The notes under the pieces are model-generated. The model searched no databases and was not told where the DNA came from. It worked only from the letters and a program-made list of their open reading frames with translations. A stretch of DNA of 32,494 nt from NCBI GenBank assembly GCA_051117315.1, contig JBNPEA010000104.1, positions 1 through 32,494 of the forward strand, written 5' to 3'. Made by a program: the position numbers and the translations under genes. Positions 24,010 through 31,738 of this stretch are shown one piece after another (positions within the stretch are counted from its first letter, which is position 1; every line of letters starts with the position of its first letter). Source of the stretch: Salinarimonas sp051117315 (lineage in GTDB: Bacteria; Pseudomonadota; Alphaproteobacteria; Rhizobiales; Beijerinckiaceae).

Positions 24010-24945
24010 ATGATCGCGGCGCTGCGGGGCGGCGCGGGGTTCGTCGGCGCGTGGCTCCTCGTCACCGCCGCGGCGTTCCTGCTGGTGCGGGCGATGCCGG
24101 GAGACCCGGTGGAGGCGCTGCTCGCGGCGGGCAACGTCGCGCCGAGCGCCGACGCGGTCGCGGCCCTGCGCGCCGCCTTCGGGCTCGACCGGCCGCTCCC
24201 GGCGCAGTTCGCAGCCTGGCTCGCGGGTTTCGTCACCCTCGACTGGGGCGTCTCGCCAGTGACCGGGCGGCCGATCTTCGCCGAGGTCGCGGCGCGGGCG
24301 CCGTGGTCCGCGGCGATCGGCGCGGGCGGGATCGCGCTCGCCGTCGCCGGCGGCTTCGCGCTCGGCTTCGCCGCGGCGGCGCGGCCCGGCGGCCTCGCCG
24401 ACGGCGCGAGCCGCGCGCTCGCGGTCCTGGCCCAGGCCCTGCCGGCCTTCGCGGTCGGGATCGTGCTGCTCTGGCTCGTGGCGGTGGAATGGCGGCTCGT
24501 GCGCCCGTTCACGGGCGCGCCGCTCGAGCGTCTCCTCCTGCCGATCGCGCTCGTGGCGCTGTTCTCCGTCGGCTCCGTCGCCCGCGTCGCGCGCGCCGCC
24601 TTCGCGGAGGCGGCGATCGCGCCCTTCATGCTGACGGCACGGATGAAGGGCCTCTCGCCCGCGCGTGCGCTGTGGCGTCACGGACGACGGCACGCGGGAC
24701 TCACGGTGCTCGCGGCGATCACGCCGGAGGCCGCCTGGATCGTCGGCGGGACGGCGGTCGCTGAGATCGTCTTCGCCGTGCCGGGCCTGTCCGAGCGCGT
24801 CGTCGCCGCGGTCGCGAGCCGCGACTACGCCCTGCTGCAGGCCTACGTCGCGCTCGTCGCCTTCTGGCTGCTCGCGATCCACGCGCTCGCCGCGCTGGCG
24901 CGCAGACGCCTCGACCCGCGGCTCGACGCGCGGCTCGGCGGATGA
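24010..24945 (+). CDS. ABC transporter permease, NikB/DppB family
   Basis: First membrane subunit of the importer. The ATG is 4 bp after the binding-protein stop; 311 residues. The N-terminal segment (AWLLVTAAAFLLVRAMPGDP) with the MPGDPVEALL motif and the following AFGLDRPLPAQFAAWL are diagnostic of the B-type subunit. About six transmembrane segments follow. The cytoplasmic EAA-type loop is near residue 210 (TARMKGLSPARALWRHG), the docking site for an ATPase. AWIVGGTAVAEIVFAVPGL is also typical. It overlaps the next gene by 4 bp (ATGA). No ATPase gene follows. Confidence 0.93.
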   Translation: MIAALRGGAGFVGAWLLVTAAAFLLVRAMPGDPVEALLAAGNVAPSADAVAALRAAFGLDRPLPAQFAAWLAGFVTLDWGVSPVTGRPIFAEVAARAPWSAAIGAGGIALAVAGGFALGFAAAARPGGLADGASRALAVLAQALPAFAVGIVLLWLVAVEWRLVRPFTGAPLERLLLPIALVALFSVGSVARVARAAFAEAAIAPFMLTARMKGLSPARALWRHGRRHAGLTVLAAITPEAAWIVGGTAVAEIVFAVPGLSERVVAAVASRDYALLQAYVALVAFWLLAIHALAALARRRLDPRLDARLGG

Positions 24946-25721
24946 CCGCTGCGCGGTTCGCCTGCGCCGCGGCGTTGACGGCGCTCGCGATCGTCGGGGC
25001 GCTGGCCCCGCCAGGGGACCCGCATGCGATCGACCTCGCCCGTGCCCTCGCCCCGCCCTCCCCCGCGTACCCGCTCGGCACCGATCATCTCGGCCGCGAC
25101 CTCGCGGCGCGGGTGGCGGCGGGGGCGGCGCCGTCCCTCGTCGCGCTCGCGGTCGGGCTCGCGGCGACGCTGGGCCTCGGGATCGCCGCGGGAAGCGCCA
25201 TCGCGCTCGGCCCGGCCCCGCTCGCGGCCGCGACGACGCGCCTCGCGCAGGCCGCACTGGCGGCGCCGACCCTCGTCGTCGCCCTCGTCCTCGCCGCGCT
25301 CCTCGGCGCCGGACCGGCGACCGCGGGCCTCGCGCTCGCCGCGAGCGCCTGGGCGCCCTACGCGATCACCGTCGCGGCCCTGCTCGAGCGGCTCGTCGCC
25401 GAGCCGTACTGGCGCGCCGCCGAGGCGCTCGGGCTCGCCCGCCCGCGGGCGCTGGCGCGTCATCTGCTGCCGGCACTGGCGGGACCGATGGGCGCGCTCG
25501 CGGGTGCGGACGCGGCGCGGGCGGTGACGCTCGTCGCGTCGCTCGGCTTCCTCGGCCTCTCCGCCGATACCGGGCGGCCCGAATGGGGCGCGATGATCCA
25601 CGAATACCGCCCCTTCCTGATGGAGGCGCCCCGCCTCCTCCTCGCCCCCCTCGCCGGCATCGCGCTCCTCGCGCTGGCCGCCCACGCGCTGCTCGACACC
25701 TCCAGGATCGCCGGGCGCTGA
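24942..25721 (+). CDS. ABC transporter permease, NikC/DppC family
   Basis: Second membrane subunit. Its ATG overlaps the stop of the previous gene, indicating translational coupling; 259 residues, on the short side for the family. The C-type signature PLGTDHLGRDLAARV is at about 46-60. The EAA loop AAEALGLARPRALARHLLP at about 157-175 is intact. FLGLSADTGRPEWGAMIHEYRP matches the usual C-terminal GLGxxPPxPxWGxM region. Its stop is 7 bp from the convergent channel gene, so the operon ends here without ATPases of the NikD/NikE type. The two permeases must use ATPase subunits encoded elsewhere. Confidence 0.93.
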   Translation: MTAARFACAAALTALAIVGALAPPGDPHAIDLARALAPPSPAYPLGTDHLGRDLAARVAAGAAPSLVALAVGLAATLGLGIAAGSAIALGPAPLAAATTRLAQAALAAPTLVVALVLAALLGAGPATAGLALAASAWAPYAITVAALLERLVAEPYWRAAEALGLARPRALARHLLPALAGPMGALAGADAARAVTLVASLGFLGLSADTGRPEWGAMIHEYRPFLMEAPRLLLAPLAGIALLALAAHALLDTSRIAGR

Positions 25722-25728
25722 CCCGCGG

Positions 25729-26733
25729 TCAGGCGAGCGCGCGCCAGTCCCAGCCGCTCTCCTCGAGGATGCCGCGGGCGATGCGCCGGCGGTCGACCGC
25801 GCCGGCGACGCCGGCGTGGTAGCGCGCGGACGGCGCCAGCGGGATGCCCGCGGCGGCGAGCGCATCCGTGCCGGCGACGGGCGGCGCCTCGGCGGCGGGC
25901 ATGCCGCCGGCGAGGTCCACCGCCTCGAAATACGCATCGAGGGCGTTGCGGACGGGGCGCAGCACGCTCGTCGGCGGCCGCACGTCGGGCGCGAGTGCAC
26001 ATTCCATGAGGAGGAGCGCCTCGTCGAGACGCGCGATCTGCACCGAGAGGGCCGAGCGGGCGACGGGCCCGTCGAACCGCACCAGCACCGGGTAGGCCCG
26101 GTGCTGCTGGCCGACGAGGGCGATGCGGCTCGTCAGGTCCACGAGCTGGACGCGCAGGGGCGCGAGGTCGCGGCCGGTCCAGGCGGTGACGACGATGTCG
26201 GCCGGGCTCTCGCCGAGCGCGCCGATGGTGAGCGCCAGGGCGCGCTTCTGCGCGGCGGCGGAGAGGAGCGGCACGAGATAGGCCGCGGACAGGCTGATCA
26301 CGAGGAAGCCGTTCCCGACCGCGATCGCCGTGAGGATCTGCCACAGCCCGCCCTGCGGGCGATAGTCACCGAGGCCCAGCGTGAACAGCGTGAAGCCGGA
26401 GAAATAGATCCGCGCCGCGAGATCCGCCTCGGCTCCGGTCGACGCCTCGACCACGGCGCCGGGGGAGGCGAGGAAGATCAGCGTCCAGCCCGCCCAGAGC
26501 AGCGCCAGCCAGGTGAGCACGGTGACCACCGCCATCGCGGCTCCGCCGTAGAGCAGCGCGCGCGGCGGCGCGAGCAGCCGGCGCACCACGCGCCAGGCAC
26601 CGCCGGTGATCCGCTTCGTCACCGGCCCCGCGCCGCACAGCGTCAGGGTCGTGTGGAAGATGTCGAGGAGCGCCAGCGCCACGAGCGCGACGCCGCCGAC
26701 GACGAAGGCGAGGGAGAGGAGCAGGTCGATCAT
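25729..26733 (-). CDS. Potassium-channel-like membrane protein (two-TM ion channel domain)
   Basis: Predicted ion channel subunit. 334 residues from the ATG at 26733. Hydrophobic segments lie at about 4-25, 60-85 and 133-155, with a pore loop between the last two. The selectivity filter reads FTLFTLGLGDYRP, close to the TVGYGD pattern, with Leu in place of Val and Tyr. The C-terminal half is soluble (about 160-334), partly helical, with no nucleotide-binding motif I recognise. It is convergent with the ABC permease and lies 68 bp downstream of the histidine kinase gene on the same strand. Whether it conducts K+ is inferred from the filter only. Confidence 0.8.
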   Translation of the reverse strand: MIDLLLSLAFVVGGVALVALALLDIFHTTLTLCGAGPVTKRITGGAWRVVRRLLAPPRALLYGGAAMAVVTVLTWLALLWAGWTLIFLASPGAVVEASTGAEADLAARIYFSGFTLFTLGLGDYRPQGGLWQILTAIAVGNGFLVISLSAAYLVPLLSAAAQKRALALTIGALGESPADIVVTAWTGRDLAPLRVQLVDLTSRIALVGQQHRAYPVLVRFDGPVARSALSVQIARLDEALLLMECALAPDVRPPTSVLRPVRNALDAYFEAVDLAGGMPAAEAPPVAGTDALAAAGIPLAPSARYHAGVAGAVDRRRIARGILEESGWDWRALA

Positions 26734-26801
26734 CGGCCTCGTCGTCGGCTGTTCCCGGAAGGCGGGAAGGCGCGAACTGGGGCGGCGGTTCCGCCGCGGG
26801 C

Positions 26802-28148
26802 TCATGCAGCGGGCAGGTCGAGGGTCGCGGTGAAGCCGTCGACGCTCGTCTCGCAGGCGAGCGTCCCGCCCCAGGCCTCCGCCACGTCCTGGACGATGGC
26901 GAGGCCGAGCCCGGCGCCGGAACCGCGGGCGTCGAGGCGTCCGCCGCGGGCGAGCGCCGTGTCGAGCGCGTCGGCTGGAATGCCCGGCCCGTCGTCGGCG
27001 ACCGCGAGGCGAACCCGCTCCCCGACCCGCGCGCCCGAGACGCGCACGCCCGTGCGGGCGTGGCGCGCCGCATTCTCGACGAGGTTGCCCAGCGCCTCGG
27101 TGAGATCGTCCGGGTCCACGCGTGCGGCGAGGCGCTCCGGCACCGCGAGATGCCAGGTCGTCGCGGCACCGTCCGGTGTGCGCCGGACGACGGCGACGAC
27201 GCGCTCGGCGAGAGGTCGGACCTCCGCGCGGGCCGCAGGCGAGCGCCCGGCCAGGCGGGCACGGGCGAGCTCGCGTGCGACGTGCCGGCTCATGGCCGCG
27301 AGAACCGCGGCGATGTCGTCGGCGAGCGCATCCTCCCCCCGTTCCCGCAGACGCGCGACGTCGCCCTCCAGCGCCTGGAGCGGCGTGCGCAGGCCGTGGG
27401 CGAGATCGGCGGCGCGGGCGCGGGCCCGCGCAACGTCGGCTTCGCGTGCGGCGATGAGCCCGTCGAGCTCGCCCGCGAGCGGCGCCACCTCGGTGGGGAA
27501 GTCCGCGCCGACCGGCGTCGCCGCCCCCGAGCGCACGGCCGCGACGCGCTCCGCCACGAGGGAGAGCGGCCGCAGGCCGACCCGAACCTGCGCGACGCTG
27601 GCGAGCGCGAGGAGCGTGCCGATGACGAGGAGATAAGGGAGGAGGTCCGCCCGGAAGGCCGCCGTGGCGCGGGCCACCTCGGCGCGGACGATCGCCACCG
27701 CGACGCGGGCGCGCGCCTCGCCGAGGCGCCGCGGGAGAACGACCTCGCGCTCGACGGCGAGGATCTCGGCGCCGGCGGGGCCGTCGAGCCGGTGGACATG
27801 GACGGCGCCGTCGGCCAGGACGTCGGCGGGCAGGTCGAGGCGCTCGTCCCAGAGCGAGCGCGAGCGCAGCTCCGTGTCCGCCACGGCGATCTGCCAATAC
27901 AGGCCCGAGAGCGGCTGCACGAAGCGCGGGTCGCCGGGATAGCGCGCCACCACGAAGCTGCCGTCGGGCGCGCGCTCGATGCCGGCGACGAGCTGGTCGA
28001 GCTGCACGGTGAGCTCGGCGACGAGCCGGCGCTCGACGTGGCGCTCGAACAGGAGCCCGAGGCCGAAGCCGGAGAGTGCCAGCGCGAGGGCGATAGAGGC
28101 GAGCCCCGCCGCGACGAGACGCGTCCGCAGCGAGGTCCCCCGGCTCAT
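26802..28148 (-). CDS. Sensor histidine kinase (two-component system)
   Basis: Inner-membrane sensor kinase. The ATG at 28148 overlaps the stop of the response-regulator frame (ATGA), giving 448 residues. TM1 is about 10-30 (LASIALALALSGFGLGLLF), the periplasmic sensor about 32-160, TM2 about 165-185 (YLLVIGTLLALASVAQ), then a HAMP-like segment. The phospho-acceptor motif is ADLAHGLRTPLQALEGD, with G after H where E is usual. ATPase motifs are NLVENAARHA, VADDGPGIP and GSGAGLGLAI. It probably phosphorylates the adjacent regulator, which is frameshifted in this sequence. With the PepSY genes it resembles PepSY-linked systems that sense the envelope or metals. Confidence 0.94.
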   Translation of the reverse strand: MSRGTSLRTRLVAAGLASIALALALSGFGLGLLFERHVERRLVAELTVQLDQLVAGIERAPDGSFVVARYPGDPRFVQPLSGLYWQIAVADTELRSRSLWDERLDLPADVLADGAVHVHRLDGPAGAEILAVEREVVLPRRLGEARARVAVAIVRAEVARATAAFRADLLPYLLVIGTLLALASVAQVRVGLRPLSLVAERVAAVRSGAATPVGADFPTEVAPLAGELDGLIAAREADVARARARAADLAHGLRTPLQALEGDVARLRERGEDALADDIAAVLAAMSRHVARELARARLAGRSPAARAEVRPLAERVVAVVRRTPDGAATTWHLAVPERLAARVDPDDLTEALGNLVENAARHARTGVRVSGARVGERVRLAVADDGPGIPADALDTALARGGRLDARGSGAGLGLAIVQDVAEAWGGTLACETSVDGFTATLDLPAA

Positions 28149-28808
28149 GCCGCCGCGTCCGGGATCAGGTAGCCGAAGCCGCGGCGCGTCTCGATCACGC
28201 CCGCGCCGATCTTGCGCCGCAGCCGCGCGACCAGCGCCTCGAGCGCGTTGTGGTCGCGCGCGTCGTCGTCGCCGTGGAGCTGCTCCATCAGCTCGCCCGC
28301 GGGCACGACCCGCCCACGATGATGCGCGAGATAGGCGAGGAGCCGATACTCGAGCGGGGAGAGGGCGACGGGCGCGCCGGCGCGGGTGACGCTCGTGCGG
28401 CGCGGGTCGACGACGAGGTCGCCGATCGCGATCGCCGGTGCCGCGTGCCCGGCGGCGCGGCGTACGAGGGCGCGGGCGCGCGACGAGCTCCTCCATCCGG
28501 AAGGGCTTGGGCAGGTAGTCGTCGGCGCCCGCGTCGATGCCCTCGACGCGCTCGACCCAGGAGCCGCGGGCCGTGAGGACGAGGACGGGCATCGTCCGCC
28601 CGGCGGCGCGCCAGCGCTTCAGGACAGTGAGCCCGTCGAGCGCGGGCAGGCCGAGGTCGAGCACGACGAAGGCGTAGTCCTCCGTGTCCCCGCGGAACCA
28701 GGCGTCCTCTCCGTCGCGGGAGACGTCGACGACGAAGCCTGCCGCCGCGAGGGCGGCGCGGACGTCGGCCGCGATGCGAGGATCGTCCTCGACGCAGAGC
28801 GCGCGCAT
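28145..28808 (-). pseudogene. OmpR-type response regulator, frameshifted
   Basis: The receiver domain is intact from the ATG at 28808: EDD at 7-9, phospho-acceptor Asp51 in VVLDLGLP, and Lys101 in LPKPF. After MEELVAR (about 28484-28476) the frame changes. The winged-helix domain continues in another frame: RALVRRAAGHAA, then SPLEYRLLAYLAHHRG, ELMEQLHGDD, ALEALVARLRRKIG and IETRRGFGYLIP, ending at a TGA that overlaps the kinase ATG. The span is 664 nt. Adding 2 nt (one GC unit in the GCGCGC run) restores EELVARARALVRR and a 221-residue protein. As written, the receiver runs through about 115 Arg-rich residues straight into the kinase frame. It is a true mutation, a slippage site or a sequencing error. 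Confidence 0.88.
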
Positions 28809-28809
28809 G

Positions 28810-29142
28810 TCAGTCACCGTCCCGGTCGTCGTCGATCTCGACCTCGAGCACCCGGCCCGACGCGGCGTCGACCACGAGCTCCCGGACGCGGCCGTCCGGC
28901 GCGACGAGGGTGATCTCGTAGACGAGGCGCCCGTCCTCGCGCTCGAGCTCGACCTCGATGACGCGCCCGCCGAAGGTCGGCGAGAGCGTCGCGAGGATGT
29001 CCGCGAAGGGCAGCGCGGCGCCGGATCGGACGGCCTCGCGGGCGCGGACGTGGTCGTCGTCGTCGGAATAGCGATGGTTGCTCGCGAGCGCGAGCGCAGG
29101 CGCGAGGAGGAGGACGAGCACGAGAGGCGGAATCAGGGTCAT
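28810..29142 (-). CDS. Exported PepSY-domain protein A
   Basis: Small periplasmic or secreted protein, 110 residues from the ATG at 29142. The signal peptide is about 1-20 (TLIPPLVLVLLLAPALALAS). An acidic patch (YSDDDDH) follows, then a single PepSY-like domain with REAVRSGAALPFADIL, GGRVIEVELEREDGRLVYEI and the closing DAASGRVLEVE. PepSY domains are linked to peptidase inhibition or signal modulation. Its stop is 1 bp before the response-regulator ATG, so it is co-transcribed with the two-component genes. The C-terminus is strongly acidic (IDDDRDGD). It diverges from a second PepSY gene. Confidence 0.85.
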   Translation of the reverse strand: MTLIPPLVLVLLLAPALALASNHRYSDDDDHVRAREAVRSGAALPFADILATLSPTFGGRVIEVELEREDGRLVYEITLVAPDGRVRELVVDAASGRVLEVEIDDDRDGD

Positions 29143-29165
29143 CCGTCTCGTCTGCACCGTGGCGC

Positions 29166-29205
29166 CTGACGAGACGCTGACGGCACCCGTCAGGCCACCA
29201 TCAGG
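29166..29205. promoter_or_regulatory. Four TGACG-type boxes at 11-bp spacing in the divergent PepSY promoter
   Basis: CTGACG occurs at 29166-29171 and 29177-29182. The reverse-oriented GTCAGG and ATCAGG occur at 29189-29194 and 29200-29205. Within each pair the repeats are 11 bp apart, one helical turn, the usual design for OmpR/PhoB-type regulators. The pairs face each other in the middle of the intergenic region between two PepSY genes, so the neighbouring regulator probably controls both. Confidence 0.6.
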
Positions 29206-29275
29206 GCGGATGCGCGACGGTCCGCTCGACGCCGCGGGACGAGCCTGCGGGTCGCACCCGGAAAGGACCATGCTC

Positions 29276-29590
29276 ATGACCACGATCCCCGCTCGCATCC
29301 GCCGCTCCATCGGCCTCGCCGCCCCGGCCCTCGCGCTCGCGCTCCTCGCCACCCCCGCGCCGGCCTCCTCCGACAGGTCGGACGACGACCGCCGCAGCGA
29401 GACGATCCCCGCCGCCGAATGGATCTCGATCGGCGACCTCACCCAGCGCCTCGAAGCGAATGGCGGGCGCGTGACCAAGGTGGAGGCCGACGACGGCGTC
29501 TACGAGGTCTACATCATCGAGGACGGCGTGCGCTACGAGATGACGGTGCATCCGCGCACGGCGGAGATCCTGCATCGCGAGCGCGACTGA
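29276..29590 (+). CDS. Exported PepSY-domain protein B
   Basis: Second small exported PepSY protein, 104 residues. The ATG at 29276 is preferred because GAAAGGA is 8 bp upstream; another ATG lies at 29270. The signal peptide is about 1-33 (IGLAAPALALALLATPAPASS). The mature part begins with an acidic, charged stretch (DRSDDDRRSE), then a compact PepSY-like fold: AAEWISIGDLTQRLEANGG, VTKVEADDGVYEVYIIEDG and a closing RTAEILHRERD. It is divergent from PepSY A, with the putative regulator boxes between, and is followed by a strong hairpin. It is likely a target of the adjacent two-component system. Confidence 0.82.
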   Translation: MTTIPARIRRSIGLAAPALALALLATPAPASSDRSDDDRRSETIPAAEWISIGDLTQRLEANGGRVTKVEADDGVYEVYIIEDGVRYEMTVHPRTAEILHRERD

Positions 29591-29594
29591 TCGT

Positions 29595-29640
29595 CCGTGC
29601 GCGGAAGGCGCCTCCACCCCTGGGGGCCTTCCGCGCACGG
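29595..29640. terminator. Long stem-loop between convergent PepSY B and phage-type gene
   Basis: CCGTGCGCGGAAGG (29595-29608) pairs perfectly with CCTTCCGCGCACGG (29627-29640): 14 bp with an 18-nt loop, 4 bp after the PepSY B stop. There is no T-run. It may terminate from both sides. Confidence 0.6.
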
Positions 29641-29704
29641 GATCTTCCGCGGACGGGATCTTCCGCGGACGGGATCTTCCGCGGACGGGATCTTCCGCGC
29701 AGGG
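29641..29704. repeat. Tandem repeat, 4 x 16 bp
   Basis: Four consecutive units of GATCTTCCGCGGACGG, the first three identical and the last ending CGCAGGG. Each contains the CCGCGG palindrome. The units resemble the 3' arm of the stem-loop just upstream (CTTCCGCGCACGG). Non-coding. Confidence 0.85.
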
Positions 29705-29733
29705 GGCTCCCGCGGGAACGGTGCGGGTGCGCC

Positions 29734-29943
29734 TCAGCGCGCGAGACGGCGCGTCGCGACGACCCGGAAGACGGTCGAGGCGATGAAGCTCGCCGCGGCG
29801 ACGAGGGTCGCCCCGGCCTCGGCCAGGCGCTCGGGCTCGAGGGCGGTCGCGTCGAAGCCGGCCAGCGGCAGGACGAGGGCGGCGAGGCCCACGATGTTGG
29901 CCCAGACGGTGCGGCTGGCCAGCGGGGTCTTGATCTCGGTCAT
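29734..29943 (-). CDS. Small phage/GTA-type membrane protein, 69 residues (holin-like?)
   Basis: A short protein next to a DUF2793 gene. The ATG at 29943 has AGGAG 6 bp upstream. It opens MTEIKTPLASRTVWANIVGL with a hydrophobic segment at about 12-28, a polar middle (DATALEPERLAEAG) and a second moderately hydrophobic stretch (ATLVAAASFIASTVFRVV) before a basic end, RRLAR. Two short membrane segments and its place in a tail region suggest a holin-like or phage accessory role. This is inference; no specific motif proves it. Confidence 0.65.
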   Translation of the reverse strand: MTEIKTPLASRTVWANIVGLAALVLPLAGFDATALEPERLAEAGATLVAAASFIASTVFRVVATRRLAR

Positions 29944-29966
29944 GCGGATCTCCTGAGGGTGAGACG

Positions 29967-31448
29967 TCACAATTCGGCGTCGAAGGGCAGGCGCCCGTCG
30001 CCGTAGGCGCGCCATTGGCCGGCGCGGCCCCGGGGCGTGACGATCCCCGTGGACAGGCGGAAGCGCGCCGCCTCGCGGCTCGCCTCCAGGAACTCGACGA
30101 GGGTGAGGACGCGCTCGGCCCAGCCGGTGCCGTCGTCGACGGCGAGCGCGAAGGTGCCCGGGCCGCTCGGCACGCAGGCGGGCTGGGCGCGCATGGCGAC
30201 GGGGAAGGCGACGAGCGCCTGGTGGTGCGTGTCGTCGAGCCCCGCCGTCGTGCCGATGCTGCGGTTCGCCGCGTCGACGCCGGCCATCCAGAAGTAGCGG
30301 CGGCACAGCGCCTCCTCGACCGCGAGCGGCCGACGCTCCCAGGCGCCGGGGACCGGCGCGACCTCGAGCTGGACGCGCCGGAACGTCGCCTCGGCCGCGG
30401 CGGTGATCCGCACGGTGACGTCGGCGACGGCCTCCCACGGCACCTGCAGCGTCACGCCGCGGCGTCCGCTGCCCGCGGCGATGGTGCCGCTCGCCCAATG
30501 CGGATCGACGCCGATCGCGACGTCGAGCGGCGCGCTCGGGTCCTCGACGGAGAGCGTGACCGTCTCGCCGCGCAGGTCGGGCGCCTCGACGACCTGCTCG
30601 AGCGGGCCGGTGAGGGTCAGCGTGCCCTCCCAGGCGCGGGCGAGGGTGGCGCCGCCGGCGCCGGCCTTCCAGCGGTCGAAGCCGTAGGCGCCGGCCGCCA
30701 GCGCGCCGCCGGCGAAGCCGCGCTGGTTCACGGCGCAGAGCGGGTTGATCAGCAGGTTGCGCCAGCCCCCGGCGATCCCCGGCAGGCCGCCGGGGAAGCG
30801 CGCGGCCCCGCTCGCCGCCTCGAGATGCAGTGCGTCGCGCCAGCTGGCGCCGTCCGCCGAGACGCGGATGCGGAAGTCGTCGTCGGACATGAGGCCCGTC
30901 TCGGCGCGCCCGCCGAAGCCGGACTGGTAGAGCTGCGAGACGGTCCGCGCCGGCCCCTCCTTGTTGAGCACGAAACGCAGGTCCCCGCTGCCGCCCTCCC
31001 CCGTCGTCAGCGCCGCGAACAGCGCGGCGTTGAGCTTGGCCGCGAGCCGGTTGAGGGCGTCCGGCGCGGTGCCGATGCCGAGCTGCGGCAGCTCGACCGG
31101 ATCGGGGACATAGTCCGCGAGCGGGCGCCAGGCGGTGCCGTCGTGGACGAGGAGCGTGTCGGTCGCCGCGACGTAGACCCGCCATCCGGCCCGAGGCGCG
31201 AGGAAGCGCCAGGCGCCGGCATCGTGCAGAGCGATCGCGCCGGCCTGCCCCGCGAACGCACCCGCCGGGCTCGCCGAGACGAGGAGCCGCAGCCCCTCCG
31301 CCGGATCGGCGGGCGCCTCGGCGGCCTCCTCCGCGACGGCGCAGTGCACGAGCGCATCGAGCCGCGCCAGCGCCTCGTTGTGGGTGACGTGCTTCATCGC
31401 CTGCGCCGCCGCGATCAGCGGCAGCGCGAGGTGGGGTGTCGTGGTCAT
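29967..31448 (-). CDS. DUF2793 domain-containing phage/GTA tail-region protein
   Basis: 493 residues from the ATG at 31448, with GAGGAA about 8 bp upstream. The N-terminal DUF2793 part is clear: PHLALPLIAAAQAMKHVTHN followed by EALARLDALVHCAV, and later GAIALHDAGAWRFLAPRAGW and DTLLVHDGTAWRPLADY. This domain is common in alphaproteobacterial prophages and gene-transfer-agent-like clusters. The middle (NRLAAKLNAALFAALTTGEG; LLINPLCAVNQRGFAGG; GAYGFDRWKAG) looks like a capsid/tail-fibre beta-rich region. The C-terminal part ends GRLPFDAEL. It may be a tail-associated or adhesion protein. Its upstream neighbour is displaced by repeats and a DUF559 gene on the other strand. Confidence 0.85.
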   Translation of the reverse strand: MTTTPHLALPLIAAAQAMKHVTHNEALARLDALVHCAVAEEAAEAPADPAEGLRLLVSASPAGAFAGQAGAIALHDAGAWRFLAPRAGWRVYVAATDTLLVHDGTAWRPLADYVPDPVELPQLGIGTAPDALNRLAAKLNAALFAALTTGEGGSGDLRFVLNKEGPARTVSQLYQSGFGGRAETGLMSDDDFRIRVSADGASWRDALHLEAASGAARFPGGLPGIAGGWRNLLINPLCAVNQRGFAGGALAAGAYGFDRWKAGAGGATLARAWEGTLTLTGPLEQVVEAPDLRGETVTLSVEDPSAPLDVAIGVDPHWASGTIAAGSGRRGVTLQVPWEAVADVTVRITAAAEATFRRVQLEVAPVPGAWERRPLAVEEALCRRYFWMAGVDAANRSIGTTAGLDDTHHQALVAFPVAMRAQPACVPSGPGTFALAVDDGTGWAERVLTLVEFLEASREAARFRLSTGIVTPRGRAGQWRAYGDGRLPFDAEL

Positions 31449-31470
31449 GGAAGGTTCCTCGACATGAGGT

Positions 31471-31632
31471 CCTCCCCCATCGGGGGAGGTGGATCGGCGG
31501 CGGAGCCGACGAGACGGAGGGGGTGCGCCGCAGGCGCGCTTCGGCGGAGCCGAAATCGTACGCATCGAGCCGCGGGACCCCGCCCCTGATCCGCTACGCG
31601 GATCGTCCCCGCCCCGAGGGGGCGGGAGGGAG
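31471..31632 (+). repeat. Composite hairpin repeat, copy A (complete)
   Basis: About 160 bp made of successive palindromes: CCTCCCCCATCGGGGGAGG (31471-31489), TCGGC..GCCGA, GCGCCGCAGGCGC, TTCGGCGGAGCCGAA, GATCCGCTACGCGGATC and CCGCCCCGAGGGGGCGG. The same order recurs in copy B at 32236-32396. Confidence 0.88.
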
Positions 31633-31738
31633 CACGCGGCACACCTAAAGGATGAAATTATCCCACAAATGCATTCTAATGATGCGTCATGACTTGTTCT
31701 CGGATACGATGTTCCTGTTTCGTCCAGAGGAACCGCGC

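Noticed and set aside
29641..29704. CRISPR-like array
   Set aside because: The 16-bp units are directly adjacent with no spacers and no cas genes are near; it is a simple tandem repeat.
29597..29956. Plus-strand frame through the 16-bp tandem repeats
   Set aside because: The repeat-derived peptide and the antisense of the small membrane gene explain it; no ribosome site.
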